DNA of 64,000 nucleotides from Tritrichomonas musculus (GCA_039105265.1 JAPFFF010000005.1:1612001-1676000); one strand, 5' to 3'. Counted from the stretch's first letter, positions 1 through 11,560 are shown. Notes: a model not told the origin generated them from the sequence alone. Numbers and translations: made by a program.

Positions 1-2
1 GC

Positions 3-293
3 CAAATACATTCACGAAAACTGATCGCATTAGGCAAGAAAAGTTATTTAGATATCTTAGTCGATGAAGAAGGAAAAGAAGGATATCATATAAGACTCAA
101 GGGCATTCCTCATCAAGTGATCATTAATAAATGTAAACGAATGGGCATCACAATTGAAGAACTCTATGAAAAATTGTATGCTGGGGCCAAAATGGAGTTC
201 AATTTATTAGATGGCACAAATGCATTCAGAAAAACTCAAACTTTTCAGCAGACTAATATCAAAAAGTTTAGCAGGACCCTTAAATTCATTTAG
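3..293 (+). CDS. Polinton DNA polymerase B, carboxy-terminal end (partial)
   Basis: The last 96 codons of a gene that begins outside the window. The translation contains GKKSYLDIL followed by EGYHIRLKGIP, the pattern near the carboxy end of protein-primed family B polymerases of Polintons, where a lysine-serine-tyrosine segment is followed by a conserved HxRxKG element. In this family the enzyme replicates the element from a protein primer. The gene ends in TAG at 291-293, overlapping the tail of the opposite-strand capsid gene by 8 bases. The family call is from motif memory; the catalytic motifs would lie to the left, outside the window. Confidence 0.7.
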   Translation, partial: QIHSRKLIALGKKSYLDILVDEEGKEGYHIRLKGIPHQVIINKCKRMGITIEELYEKLYAGAKMEFNLLDGTNAFRKTQTFQQTNIKKFSRTLKFI

Positions 294-1023
294 TTAACAC
301 ATCCTTAACGTCTGCATCTTTAGCTGGCTTTACTTTAATTGAAACAAACAAAGGACTTTTTAAAGCGATAGGCTGAAATTGGAAATCGACTAAACTTAAT
401 TCTAAATATTTTAAACTATCTGTGTTTGTTTTTATTTTTATTGGTTTTCCTTCTTTCTCAAAGTCATAAATCAGTGGCTTGCCGTCTATAGCCATTGTGT
501 TTATATTTCCTATAACTGAAGGAGTATACTCTTGATCTCCAATAGCTGAATACATCGGATTACCTTGTAAAGAGACCAAATAAAGTTTTGTATGAGTTAT
601 GATCGGCAAATCTGGCACAATAAAGGGTTCTTTAGGATCAATTGTCAAAGGCAACGGAGTGTTATATAATCCAGTCAATAATGCTGCTCTGTGAGATATT
701 GATGTAATTGTTGTTTTCAAACTTGCTGTTATCTTAAATGTGCGTTTATTTTTATCATATTCCCATGCTAATTCACTTTTCTGACTAAAAATTTGTTCAA
801 GTTGTTTGATAGAATAATGATAGGACTCAGAAAATTCAATAGTATGAACGGTTTTGCCAACTTGATATTTCATATAATCATCTTTTGTGCTTAATAATAT
901 GTTTGAATTAGTGTTTATAGAAGACACATAATATTTTACATAGCTGCATTTCCAAGGTATATTCATCGTCAAAGACACAGTATGATATTTTTGTGAGTCA
1001 CGGCTTTGCATAGAAATTAACAT
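286..1023 (-). CDS. Polinton penton-like (minor capsid) protein
   Basis: A 245-aa protein read leftwards. It is rich in beta-prone segments, with no signal peptide or membrane segment. Several features match the small capsid (PX/penton) protein of Polintons as I remember it: a segment HRAALLTGLYN near the middle, then LYLVSLQGNPMYSA followed by a VIGNINT stretch, and near the carboxy end a pattern ELSLVDFQFQPI. In that family the protein is a jelly-roll that closes the capsid vertices. Its position next to the polymerase end supports membership of the same element. The start at 1023 lies 16 bases from the divergent start of the giant gene, so the two probably share a short bidirectional promoter. 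The penton assignment is an inference from sequence pattern. Confidence 0.55.
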   Translation of the reverse strand: MLISMQSRDSQKYHTVSLTMNIPWKCSYVKYYVSSINTNSNILLSTKDDYMKYQVGKTVHTIEFSESYHYSIKQLEQIFSQKSELAWEYDKNKRTFKITASLKTTITSISHRAALLTGLYNTPLPLTIDPKEPFIVPDLPIITHTKLYLVSLQGNPMYSAIGDQEYTPSVIGNINTMAIDGKPLIYDFEKEGKPIKIKTNTDSLKYLELSLVDFQFQPIALKSPLFVSIKVKPAKDADVKDVLTK

Positions 1024-1039
1024 TTATTTATTATTAAAT

Positions 1040-4000
1040 ATGTCGATTGGTTTATACTCAATTCAATCAAGTGAGGCTGAGACATTAAAATCAAATGGAA
1101 TAGAAATCAAAGTCGGAGAAGATGAGAATGGAAATAAAATTGTTCAAATAGAAGATGAAGATGGTTCTTCAGTTTTCTTCAATAACATTTATAATAAAAC
1201 AGAGATAGATGCTTATATAACTGCAGGTGCAGGTATAAAACCAGGAGATATAAAAAACTTATATAAGGTCAATATTTATCCAACAGGACAAATCAAGGTG
1301 AATGGCAAATTGACCAATGCTTTCACCTTAGAACAGCTTTATAAATGTTTGAATGATAATTCAGATGCTATTCAAAACTCTCTAAATCAATTGAAAATAG
1401 ACGCAACTTTTGATGTAAACCGTGAAATTTCAGACTTAACATTGAAAGGATTAGATTTTGATCTAAAGAATAAACATTATATCTCAACAGAAAACAATTC
1501 AATAAAGACATATAATCAATTAATAAGAGTACTCAATCAGTTTATTAAACATTCAAGGGCTATGACGGTTATCAGCCCAGATAATAAACTATTGAAAATG
1601 CTCCCCCTTAAAAAAGAGGATGGTGCTCAACTTTTGGATTATTGGGAGGATAAACGATGCTATTATGAAAAAGAAAAAGTAACCACAATTAATGAGATTA
1701 TTGAATCATTGAATATCACTCTTGAAAATTTATATAATTGGATGAAAACATTCAATAATTTGAAAGATTTCGGTTTTGACAGTTCATCAAATATTAAACC
1801 AGATGGAAAAGCAAAAGTGATAACGTATGAAGAAACCGAAAAAGAATCAGAACCATGGTATGGATCATTTTTGACCAAAAATAGAATGAAAACTAAAGAA
1901 GAACCTATCACAAATTTTGACCAAATGGTCAATGCAATCAATACAAACACAGAAACAATATCTCAAATGCATGAAGATATTATGGAAGGCTTAAATAATC
2001 AAGAAGTGACAGTATATAATGAAGCCAATGATGAAATAGAGACAAAAACTTTAAAAACAAAAACAGTGAACGATAAAGGTGAAATCGAATATGATAATAT
2101 AGCCAATGTTTTTGAAAAATTGAAGAAGGCCGATAAACAGAATCAGAATTTTTTCCGTCATATCATGGAGAATTTTAATAAAACTGCTTTGAAAAATATA
2201 TATAATAATTTTAAACAGACTGTGTTTGGTAAAGATGGAGAAACATATCAGAAGACATATATAGCACATTTTGATGATGATGTTGCTGGTGATAAACATT
2301 TTGCCGTTGTCGAAAATTTTGTCGACTTTTTGAATCAATACTTTTCAAATACAAGCAGTTTTGAAGACTGGAAAGAATGGATAGGCAAAAATATAAATAA
2401 ACAGAAAATGATGGAGGTTCTTGATAAAATTCAGATACCATTTCATAAATTAGATGGAGAAATAGAAAATAGAGAATATCGTTTTATGTTTGATGGAGAG
2501 GATATCGTTGATATTGAAAATCCAGTTGATATAGGCAAGTTCATGGATTGGCTCAAAGAGATAATTCAAAATAGTAAATATACAGCTCCAATACAAACAT
2601 TTTTATATAACAACTTTTCCAAAGAAAAATTTATTGAAATATTTAACGGTACAGTTCAATTAATATGGGATAAATCCACAAAAAAAATTATTCATGCAGT
2701 TTATCAATTTGTCAATCATCCAATAGAAACGACGGGTGATATCGTTATTGAAGTGAATAGTGCTTATGAATTTTTGAAAAAATATTATGAAAACCAAACA
2801 GAGCTTATGAAAAGTATCCTTACTGTTATTTTGGTTCTTCTTGGTTCAGGAATTACGGGAATGGTAATCACAAGTGCATTCAAAAAGATTCGTGCCAAAA
2901 AAATTGAAAATGGACGTTTAGCATTAAGCACGAGCAATTTTGAAGGTGGTCAATTGTTGGATATTAATGATGGCATTATTATTGATGGAAATGGAAATGA
3001 TAATAATGATGATGATAATAATGATGACGATATGAGAGACCCTAGTTTTCAGGGATGGATCGATACAACAAATAGAAATATTCGAAATATTATTCAGCAA
3101 CATAATGTTTTAGAAGAAAGAGTCTCAAATATAAGAGAATGCAATTGTAATGATAATAATAATAATAATAATAATCAAAGATTTTTTGGCCAAATTTCTC
3201 AACAACAACATCTTGACATTCAACAATTAATTCAAAAGCAAAATCATTTAATAATTGATAATAGTGTCGGCTCTTTTGTTGATGCGATGTTTCAACCAGA
3301 AATATATCAAGAAGCAGCAACTCAAGTGAACACAACGATAAAAAGACGACGAAAAAAGAAAGAAAAAGTGAATGTAATTGACACATCACATGATCGTTCT
3401 TTTCAAAGAGATGAAAATTATGTTTTTGACATATTAACTGATCATTGGGTTCTTCATAATAATTCTAATTTTCAATCTGGTTGGCGAACAAATCTTAATG
3501 CACAAAATATGCCACGCAATTTTATCATTGACACTTTTCATGGTGAATGGGTTGCTGTCGGTGCAGAAAATGGTATTCAAGAATCAAATACAGACTGGAG
3601 AACGAATCCTAGTTCAGCATTAGCAACCTTTCTGTTGCCATCTCAAATAAATGATGGTGTTTTTCGTTGGAGTGATAGATATGATCAATGGACATTTCAT
3701 GCAAATTATAACTCATATACAAATCAAGATCAAAGTGAAAGATTAGAATGGCAAAGAGATCAAAGACAACATTTTGGTGATAATTATGTTTGGAATGTTT
3801 TTGATCAAGAATGGCAAGAACATGGACAGAATTTTGAAGCTGGATGGAGAACCAATCATGAATTTGTTCCTCCTGATAACTATGTATGGGATGATTATTT
3901 AGAAGAGTGGGTGATGTTATCATATAGAAATAGAGGTTTTGACAGAAATTGGAGAAATAGCTATTCAGAGAGTGTGTCAGTTATGGTTGAATTATTGAAT

Positions 4001-7000
4001 TCAGGCCGATTTTTAGGAAAAGGCCAAATTGTTCAATATGGAGGTGAATGGGTTTGGCGCCATCATGTAGACCCCGTTGATGATATTAAATTATTATCAG
4101 ATGAAATAGCAGATATTAATATTAATAATAATTTGCCAGCAAATATTTCAGGAGTGAATTCAGTAAATGAATTATTAGAAAGCTATGATATCAATATTTT
4201 GAAAGAAGATGGCCGAACAATTGATGAGAAAAAACCGGTTTTAGGCAATTTCAATATATTAGCAAATTTGAATGTAAATGGATTAATAAACGGTGTTGAT
4301 ATTGAAAAATTAGCTACGTCATCAGATAAGACAGATTCACTTTTTAATATAAAATTTGGAGTTCCAGAATTCAATGTGAAAAATGAAAACGTTGAAGGGG
4401 ATACAAAAACAATCAATAATGTAAATTATAATATATTGAAAATTAAAATAAATGATGATGATATTGAACAAAAATTGAAAGCTTTCAATGGGAATATATT
4501 CAAAATAATTCTCAGAAAAGATGTTGTTTATGACACAGAAGGACGATATATCAAAGAATTTTTCATAAGCGTTCATGATAATCATATTCAATGTCCGATA
4601 ATAGCTTATGATGAAGAATCGAAAGGATATACAAATAAATGTTCTGAAGATAGCTCTCAATTTTTCATAGCTTTTGATGAGCGTCTCAATATTGTGCCAT
4701 ATACGTTATGGATGAACGGTGATTTGAGTATAATGAATCAAACAAGTCAGGATTTAATTGAATCGAATAAACCAGTTTTTAAGTGCAAAATAATTGAAGC
4801 AGATAATGCTCTCAAATTACACAAAAGTGACGTTCATTATTTCTATAAGCCTTCAATTATTTCAGAAGATAACGATAATTATAAAATGATTTTTGAAGTA
4901 CCCTCAGATTATACAATACCACCGCATTTACAATTTAAATTCTCAGAATATTGTTTTGGCAATAAATGGGACTTAATATGGGATGGAACAAAATGGGATG
5001 GCAAAAATATCCAAGGCAAATCAAATGGAAAAATAATAAATAAATGCAATACAAGAGCCAAAAAAGATGCTTATGATGCTATTGGTGCATGTGTTATGAT
5101 GAAGAATGATGACTGGAATAAACAATTCTTTACTGATAATATATGGTATACAAATGTTAATGAAAAGAATTTAATGCAAGCATTTATCAGAAGACCTGTT
5201 AGAGGAGAAGGATGGGAAAAAGATGGCAAAATTGAATTGAAAGTGAAATTTAATGATGGCACTTTGAAAAATGGAAATGAAATAGGTGTTGATTGGGGAA
5301 ACACAAATTTCAGTCATTCAGTTGAAGGCTATGATCTTTATGCAATTGAAATATTAATATATAATTATTCGAAACGAACTTTTGAGGTGAAAAACATTGA
5401 GGAAATTTTCTTGGATATCTATTCACCAAATTCAGATATAGCAAATCGAATGTCATTTCGCCTTGAGGGAGTTCACCATGTTGAAAGGAACGATACAGCT
5501 TATTGCGATACTATCGGTGTTCTCGATACAATTGAAAAAATCTCTTATCGTTATGAAGATTCAAAAATTGATGCAAGTCATAGAAATATTGAATTATATC
5601 TGAAAAAGGATTTGGTGGATCCAGTAGATGAGGTCAATTGGGATGGAATTATGAATCCTTTCAAATATATTATTCAGCAACAATTTTATGAAATAACACC
5701 AAATCCAAATGCAGCAACCACACTTTATACAGATTATAATATCACAAGTTCTAAAATCATAACCGCCGATAACATCACGACGATGAGAAGTGATTTAAAT
5801 TTAGTGACAAATAATTTGGATGTCGTATCGTACGATTTGAATGAAATGAATCATAGAGTTAACGTACTTGATTCAGAAATGGTTCAAGTCAAAGACATAA
5901 CTCAACATTTAGAACATGACGTTAAGAATTTAAGAATTGTTTCATATACAGCCCTAGCTTTTGGTATTGCAGGTACAGTGGGGAGTGCAGCATCTATCGG
6001 CATGCAACTTTTTCCACATGGTATCAGAATTTTAAAAGCAGCTTTTTCTAGCTTTTTCAGAGGTATGTTTAGTAGGTCCAGAGTTTTGGGTGCTCCTGAT
6101 TGGACCAGATTACGAATTATGTTCGGAAATATTGCTGTTAGAAGCATAACCACCGATATTTCACCTGTTATTAATTGGTGTAATTCAGAATATAAACAAT
6201 TAGACGATATAACTTTTGATAACGAAGATGAAAATCCAGAAGAATATTCGTTATCAGTTGAAGCCGCTTATGAATTATGTAATCAATTCAGAGAAACATT
6301 GAAACCTATTTTAAAATTATTGGCCTTAAAGATCGATGAAATAGCCAATGAATTTGAATATAATGATTTTATTTCAAAAAGTGATTTGAAAAGAGACGAT
6401 ACAATTGACATTAATGGCAAATTAATTGATGGCAAAATACATTTAGAAGCTGAGGATACAATAAGTGAAGGAATTATCAAAGTCAGGATTATGATCATGA
6501 AAGTAAGCGAATATAATGATATAGACTATGAAGAGAATTATCCAATAATTCATATATCAAATGGAGAGATATCGAACTATGAGGGCACAGAGAACTTTCC
6601 AACTGCATCTCTCCAAGACAAAACTATAATTATTGATAACCCAAAGAGACATAGAATTAGTGCAATCAGCATCAAAGAGAACACAGCGATAAGAAGTATG
6701 AAATATACTGTAAATGATATAGCATATATGAGTGACATTGATGCGCTTAATAAAAAGATTGATCAAATAGAAGAAAACTCACATACAAACGATGAAAACA
6801 TAGCAAAAATAATGAATACTTATCCTACTGTTGATGAAACAAATGAGGCTTTAGATGTGCTCAAAGGCAGAATTGAGACATTAGAGGCTGAAAATACCAC
6901 ATTAAAGGCTACGATAGCCGCTTTTGAAGCTAGAATTTATGCGCTTGAACCACATGGGCCAACTTTGCCTGATTTCTATCAAGGGTTTACATATCATGAA

Positions 7001-7321
7001 GTTGGTGAAAATGATTTTATAGATATTATTGAGAGAGGAGGGGGTGTCCTTTATTTCGATATATGTTTTGTTACGTATAATGATGATACAGAATATGTTG
7101 GAGTATTTACTGATAATAATGATGTCAAACACTATGTCAGATTCAAATATGATGTAGAGACTGAGGAATGTTTTTATTATATTGATGAATTAAATGGAAA
7201 TACAGAACCCTTAACTCAAGATTCAAATGGTTATTGTAAAGTTCCAGATGAACTACAGGATTCATTTGGTTCATCATTATATCATCGTCAAACATATCTT
7301 GAAGTTTATTCAAAACCATAA
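1040..7321 (+). CDS. Giant Polinton protein with tryptophan-rich repeats and two hydrophobic segments
   Basis: A 2,093-aa protein of unknown function encoded by the Polinton. Residues 1-590 are mostly charged and probably helical. A hydrophobic segment at about 592-615 (LTVILVLLGSGITGMVI) is followed by basic residues, as expected of a membrane anchor. An Asn/Asp-rich linker follows (about 650-710). At about 790-1015 there are roughly five imperfect 35-45-aa repeats built on the pattern NYVxD...EW...GWRTN. A second hydrophobic, glycine/alanine-rich segment lies at about 1633-1660 (YTALAFGIAGTVGSAASIG). A coiled-coil stretch near 1900-1945 precedes a short carboxy-terminal domain. The two membrane segments and repeats would suit a surface, fibre or membrane-acting component, but that is inference. 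The gene is open throughout and has the same base composition as its neighbours in the element. Confidence 0.75.
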   Translation: MSIGLYSIQSSEAETLKSNGIEIKVGEDENGNKIVQIEDEDGSSVFFNNIYNKTEIDAYITAGAGIKPGDIKNLYKVNIYPTGQIKVNGKLTNAFTLEQLYKCLNDNSDAIQNSLNQLKIDATFDVNREISDLTLKGLDFDLKNKHYISTENNSIKTYNQLIRVLNQFIKHSRAMTVISPDNKLLKMLPLKKEDGAQLLDYWEDKRCYYEKEKVTTINEIIESLNITLENLYNWMKTFNNLKDFGFDSSSNIKPDGKAKVITYEETEKESEPWYGSFLTKNRMKTKEEPITNFDQMVNAINTNTETISQMHEDIMEGLNNQEVTVYNEANDEIETKTLKTKTVNDKGEIEYDNIANVFEKLKKADKQNQNFFRHIMENFNKTALKNIYNNFKQTVFGKDGETYQKTYIAHFDDDVAGDKHFAVVENFVDFLNQYFSNTSSFEDWKEWIGKNINKQKMMEVLDKIQIPFHKLDGEIENREYRFMFDGEDIVDIENPVDIGKFMDWLKEIIQNSKYTAPIQTFLYNNFSKEKFIEIFNGTVQLIWDKSTKKIIHAVYQFVNHPIETTGDIVIEVNSAYEFLKKYYENQTELMKSILTVILVLLGSGITGMVITSAFKKIRAKKIENGRLALSTSNFEGGQLLDINDGIIIDGNGNDNNDDDNNDDDMRDPSFQGWIDTTNRNIRNIIQQHNVLEERVSNIRECNCNDNNNNNNNQRFFGQISQQQHLDIQQLIQKQNHLIIDNSVGSFVDAMFQPEIYQEAATQVNTTIKRRRKKKEKVNVIDTSHDRSFQRDENYVFDILTDHWVLHNNSNFQSGWRTNLNAQNMPRNFIIDTFHGEWVAVGAENGIQESNTDWRTNPSSALATFLLPSQINDGVFRWSDRYDQWTFHANYNSYTNQDQSERLEWQRDQRQHFGDNYVWNVFDQEWQEHGQNFEAGWRTNHEFVPPDNYVWDDYLEEWVMLSYRNRGFDRNWRNSYSESVSVMVELLNSGRFLGKGQIVQYGGEWVWRHHVDPVDDIKLLSDEIADININNNLPANISGVNSVNELLESYDINILKEDGRTIDEKKPVLGNFNILANLNVNGLINGVDIEKLATSSDKTDSLFNIKFGVPEFNVKNENVEGDTKTINNVNYNILKIKINDDDIEQKLKAFNGNIFKIILRKDVVYDTEGRYIKEFFISVHDNHIQCPIIAYDEESKGYTNKCSEDSSQFFIAFDERLNIVPYTLWMNGDLSIMNQTSQDLIESNKPVFKCKIIEADNALKLHKSDVHYFYKPSIISEDNDNYKMIFEVPSDYTIPPHLQFKFSEYCFGNKWDLIWDGTKWDGKNIQGKSNGKIINKCNTRAKKDAYDAIGACVMMKNDDWNKQFFTDNIWYTNVNEKNLMQAFIRRPVRGEGWEKDGKIELKVKFNDGTLKNGNEIGVDWGNTNFSHSVEGYDLYAIEILIYNYSKRTFEVKNIEEIFLDIYSPNSDIANRMSFRLEGVHHVERNDTAYCDTIGVLDTIEKISYRYEDSKIDASHRNIELYLKKDLVDPVDEVNWDGIMNPFKYIIQQQFYEITPNPNAATTLYTDYNITSSKIITADNITTMRSDLNLVTNNLDVVSYDLNEMNHRVNVLDSEMVQVKDITQHLEHDVKNLRIVSYTALAFGIAGTVGSAASIGMQLFPHGIRILKAAFSSFFRGMFSRSRVLGAPDWTRLRIMFGNIAVRSITTDISPVINWCNSEYKQLDDITFDNEDENPEEYSLSVEAAYELCNQFRETLKPILKLLALKIDEIANEFEYNDFISKSDLKRDDTIDINGKLIDGKIHLEAEDTISEGIIKVRIMIMKVSEYNDIDYEENYPIIHISNGEISNYEGTENFPTASLQDKTIIIDNPKRHRISAISIKENTAIRSMKYTVNDIAYMSDIDALNKKIDQIEENSHTNDENIAKIMNTYPTVDETNEALDVLKGRIETLEAENTTLKATIAAFEARIYALEPHGPTLPDFYQGFTYHEVGENDFIDIIERGGGVLYFDICFVTYNDDTEYVGVFTDNNDVKHYVRFKYDVETEECFYYIDELNGNTEPLTQDSNGYCKVPDELQDSFGSSLYHRQTYLEVYSKP

Positions 7322-7339
7322 ATGTTAGCTAATTCTATT

Positions 7340-9480
7340 TATTTTTTTTGCTTAAACCTATCCCTAGTGAAATCATCGGCACAGTTAGGTCTGGGCGACC
7401 GTTAAGGGCGCACAGCCTAACGTATACTACTAACTTCTTCGTCTGAGCATGTATTCAATTAGGTATCTTCGCTGAAGAAGAGATACAGAAGATCAGAAGG
7501 CGAGCAATCCCGAGCAAGATGATCAATGAGATAGCAATCGAGATGAAGTGCCGTTTCTTAGTTTATCATGCCGATGATACTAGGAATTCAAGGCATCAAC
7601 GACAGTTAAGTATAAACACTTGTAAGAACCCGAAAGTCGTAGCAGATAGAGTTGTTAAATTACTCCTCTATAAATACCACTACATGATCGATAATTATGA
7701 GATACTGCCCATCACGAAGTACTATATCGAACACCGAAACGAGCTTGATGAGAAGTATCCAATCTCTGAACTATTCATGATCAAGAACAAAAGTGGAGAC
7801 AAATCCAATAATGGAACAGAGATCTTAACAGTGTTGGCAACTATGTTCGCTAATAGCCTCTTCAGAGAAATCAACCAATGCGAAAAAGATATCCTTAGTA
7901 CTATTGAATTCGATAACCTTGAATGACTACGTCGACTTCAACTACGATGAACAACTGTGTTGCCGATCCTAAACAACAGATACTAAGGAGATTACCGAAT
8001 AGTCTCACATCTACTATGCTGATTACGAAACAAACGTTACCGAACACAAGAATAAACTAAATCTATGTTGTCTCAGTGACTCTTAGTATGTAAACTCGTT
8101 CGATGGTGAGAACATAACGGCTTGTTTCTTCATTAAAGAACCAGGTTATGTTGTCCAAGACACGAAATGATCTTGAAAGTTATTCCAAGTAGTTATGGAT
8201 CGATTCAAAATGATCACGGTTCTGAAATATGCTAAAAACAAAGAAGATCAGAGAAATGCATTTTACATTCCTTGACAGCTATTTCAGCACCTCTAAGAGA
8301 CTTCAACCGCATGTTCAACCTCAAGATCCACAAAGAGATCAAGGCCTACAAGATCTAAACCTAAGCGAACATCAAACGTCATTGGATTGATTTCTCTGAA
8401 TTCTTTAAACCGTACCGAGCTGAGAACGAAAACCATAAGAACACCTCCGAGCTCGAACAAGATTGTAAACAGTTGCTCATCAACACCAAGTTCGCTAAAG
8501 CTTTCAACGAATTTGGCTTGATAAACTTCAATGATGATGAATCTCGAGTGATGATCGACATCATGAAGTATGATCGGTTCTATTACATCAAAGATTGTAT
8601 TACATTGATGGCCGAAATGTTCTCCAAAACCAAACATTCATGGATAGGTATCCATCAATGCATCTCCATTTCAACCGTCGGTTACGACTTCGTATATATG
8701 ATTTGTTATCAACTGGCTGCTAAGCCACAGAACTTCAACCAACGCCATCTTGTCAAAGGGGGAGGTACAATGACCGCCAACAAAGCTAAGCAGTACATAA
8801 CAAGTCGTATCCAAGACTTTAGCGCCAGTCTCCATCCTTCAGCTATGTCGATTATAGATGGGGAAACCTAAATTAATTCCCGATAACATGTAATGAGTTA
8901 CAAACCATTCTTCATCGAGATCAACATTCCCAAGTTGTCGTGTAAGTCCACTCGTCCATTCTTATTCGTCCAGGTATTCAAACGTAATGAAGCTGGATCA
9001 AAGATCTTCTATAACAAACCAGTATACAACTTCTACGTAGACAAGATGGCAGTGATGGATTTGATCTAATTCTATAATGGAGGTACTTCGAAGCACTACA
9101 TTGAGTATGAACTCATTAGATGATACTATTTCGATGATGGATTCAACAACAAGATTAATGACTTCATCATGACCTTATTCGATCTTTGTTTGAAGTACAA
9201 GACAGAGAAAAATCCACTCGAAAAGACAATCAAATATTTGTTAAACTCCATCTACCACAAGTCGATATTGAAACTTATGACATATGGGGTCAAGGTAGAT
9301 GATCAAAACCATCTACAATCACTTCAACCTCCCAACGTTTGGAGCTTCGGTGCTGTCATGAGCACAGCCAAACAGAACAACATCGACATCTACTATGAAG
9401 ATACCGAAGGCCTAGACTTGAAAGAATGAGATTTCTCCAAGTTGATGACGATCGAGTTGACGCAGGAACGGTAAATATGA
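7340..9480 (+). mobile_element. Old, broken Polinton DNA polymerase B fossil
   Basis: This stretch is visibly less AT-rich than the DNA on either side. On the plus strand it holds scattered pieces of a second Polinton family B polymerase, in the expected order. Pieces of the amino-terminal and exonuclease region lie at about 7520-8610, including a YxxxDC-type exonuclease neighbourhood near 8580-8600. The SLYPS-type region is near 8820-8845, the NSxYG-type region near 9210-9260, and the region where the last catalytic aspartates lie is near 9385-9415. The copy is broken in at least half a dozen places and has no full-length frame, so it is clearly older than the neighbouring element. It may be a decayed copy beside which, or into which, the younger Polinton inserted. 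A short GC-richer leader at 7340-7510 has no recognisable coding content. Confidence 0.7.
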
Positions 9481-11286
9481 GACAATGATCCAATTTCGTG
9501 ATGATTCAGTAGTTAAAGGTCAAGATTATGAGCTTTCTATTAGTTATTTTTTTATACTAATGGAGATAAGATGGATTGAAATGAACTTGTCGTTTTGAGC
9601 TGTATTTTAGATAATGAGAATTCTTTTCCAAATCAATACTTTATCAATTTTAACAAAGCAATTTATATTTAATATTTATATAAGTTCTAATGTTTGAATG
9701 TGACGTTGTAATTATAAATTTTTTAAAAATATATTACCAAAAATAAATTGAAATATAATTCTAATTTGAATGAAACCATCATATTTTATTCCCAGCCAAC
9801 AATAATTCATTATTATTAAACAATTTTCCTTTATACATAAATATATATTTATAATATTAAAGAGTTTTGATATTGGTCTTTGCACTCTCACTGATAGACT
9901 TCTATTTCAGCAAAAGGAGCACGGGTAACCGTTTTTCGTACGTTAAGAAGCCTTCAAAAAACATTTATATCTTATTATAAAAACAAGAAAAAACAATATT
10001 TTTTAAATATATTGATTATTTATATTAGATAATATAATCCATAATGATACATTACATAATTATTTCAAGTGTGATGAAATAAAGTCCTAATGATGTTTTT
10101 TTTTGATCATCCAAAGGACTTGTAAATTAATAGTTTTGATATTTTATTTTAGTGCTAAATGATAAAATGATATTATATCTTTTAAATAAAATTTATAGTA
10201 GACTTATAAATTTCCAAATCACATTTTTTATTTTTGAAATCCTGGGGAATATTCTTTTCTGTTGAGTGTTTATTTACATTGATATTTTATTTTGTACCAC
10301 GATTGGTGTTAATAATTCTATTAAATTATAATTAATGTTTTGTTGATACGGAATTTTTATAACAAAATATAATTTTTTTAATATATATTTATTTAATAAA
10401 GCATATTAAATATAGTATTTTCATTTTGTAGTTGAAAAGATAATAATTTCATGAATATTTATGTTTATTAAAAATCAAAGTTTTCGGGAAAATAATAACA
10501 AATAATTGTTATATATAATCATACCAAGCAAATATAATTATTTATCTGCAGAAAAAATCAATTAATTATGATATTTATGTATTTTAATGATGTTTGGAGG
10601 TTCTATGATATTTTATTATTAAATTTTAATAATAAAATAGACTATTATCTTTAATATAATGAAATTTCATTTCCAAAATAACTAAATACATAAGTAAATT
10701 CTGAATAAAAAATGAATAAAATAAAAAAAATTGAGTAGTGAAAATAAATTATCGTTCAATTTGTCAACTTTTTGAATTATTTTTATACTTTGATATTTTT
10801 CTTTCATTTGTCGATAAATCGATTTATTTCTGTGTATTTACACCACTTCTATCAAACATGTAAAAACGTTTAGAATTAAAATTCGTACGTTAGTTCTGAA
10901 AAGTTAAACTTTTTGATAACTTAAATTTTTAAAACATGAATAATGTTTTTCCCCTACGATAGATTTTTTTTTGGTCTATATAAAACTTGCTTAAAAACCA
11001 ATATACTATATAATATTTCAATATGAAGTCGAAACGACGATTTTCAATAACCGCCAAAGTCGTGCTCCTTTTTTCAGCACTTTTATCTAGATTTTTTATT
11101 CAATTTTTTTGAATGATAATTAGCGGTTTTGGATGGCCTTCTTATACTAAAAGCAAAAAAAAAAAAAAAGCAACAAATGAATACTGATGCAGATTTTGCT
11201 TTCATACATTATATTATAGAAAAGACTATGTAAGTTCTCCGAAATTTCCCGCTAAAATCGCAATTTTTCCTACTACCATTTTTGAT
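9481..11286. other. Gene-free AT-rich stretch
   Basis: No gene is supported here. The sequence is mostly A/T runs. Two copies of the short motif TTCGTACGTTA occur at 9935-9945 and 10882-10892. The sequences around 9910-9965 and 11050-11145 share inverted matches (AGGAGCACG against CGTGCTCCT, plus AGAAGCC against GGCCTTCT), which may be the worn ends of an old inverted-repeat element, but the similarity is weak. Confidence 0.5.
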
Positions 11287-11560
11287 ACCAATACAATGAT
11301 TTGCAAATTGAATATGTTATTGACCAAAATGTAGAAGAACTTCATCATTAAGACTTTTTCTATGACGAAAAAGAATATATATTTAATACTATTAAGTATT
11401 TCTCCAGATCAAAAAAAGATGATGACATCAGAAATTATATTAATGCGAGTCACAAAACATTTGAAGAAAGAGATGGATTCTTTATCAAGAACAAAGAGAT
11501 ATTTGTCATACAGTTAATTAAAGATGGAATTACCAAATTCCAAAAGTAACTGTATGACAT
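11287..11560 (+). pseudogene. Possible worn gene fragment, unrecognised
   Basis: One plus-strand frame reads like protein (for example DDIRNYINASHKTFEERDGFF and FVIQLIKDGITKFQ) with less simple-sequence character than the surrounding DNA, but it is interrupted and has no convincing start. I do not recognise a family. A perfect 12-base inverted repeat, GTCATACAGTTA at 11505-11516 and its complement at 11547-11558, spans its end. This could be a relic of a host gene or of an unidentified element, or chance. Confidence 0.25.

Larger units (their letters stand above)
1..7330 (+). mobile_element. Polinton/Maverick element, right-hand part
   Basis: Three adjacent genes identify this stretch as the right-hand part of a Polinton (Maverick), a large self-synthesising virus-like DNA element. 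They are the carboxy-terminal end of a protein-primed family B DNA polymerase, a penton-like capsid protein on the opposite strand, and a very large protein of the kind carried by trichomonad Mavericks. The genes are tightly packed: polymerase and capsid gene overlap tail to tail by 8 bases, and the capsid and giant genes start 16 bases apart. The part visible looks whole, with long open frames, which suggests a young copy. The left end lies outside the window. I could not define the right terminal inverted repeat or the 6-bp target duplication, so the end at about 7330 is approximate. Confidence 0.75.

Noticed and set aside
9910-11145. A larger transposon bounded by worn inverted ends near 9910 and 11100
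   Set aside because: Only short inverted matches are shared, in partly inconsistent order; not enough to call an element.
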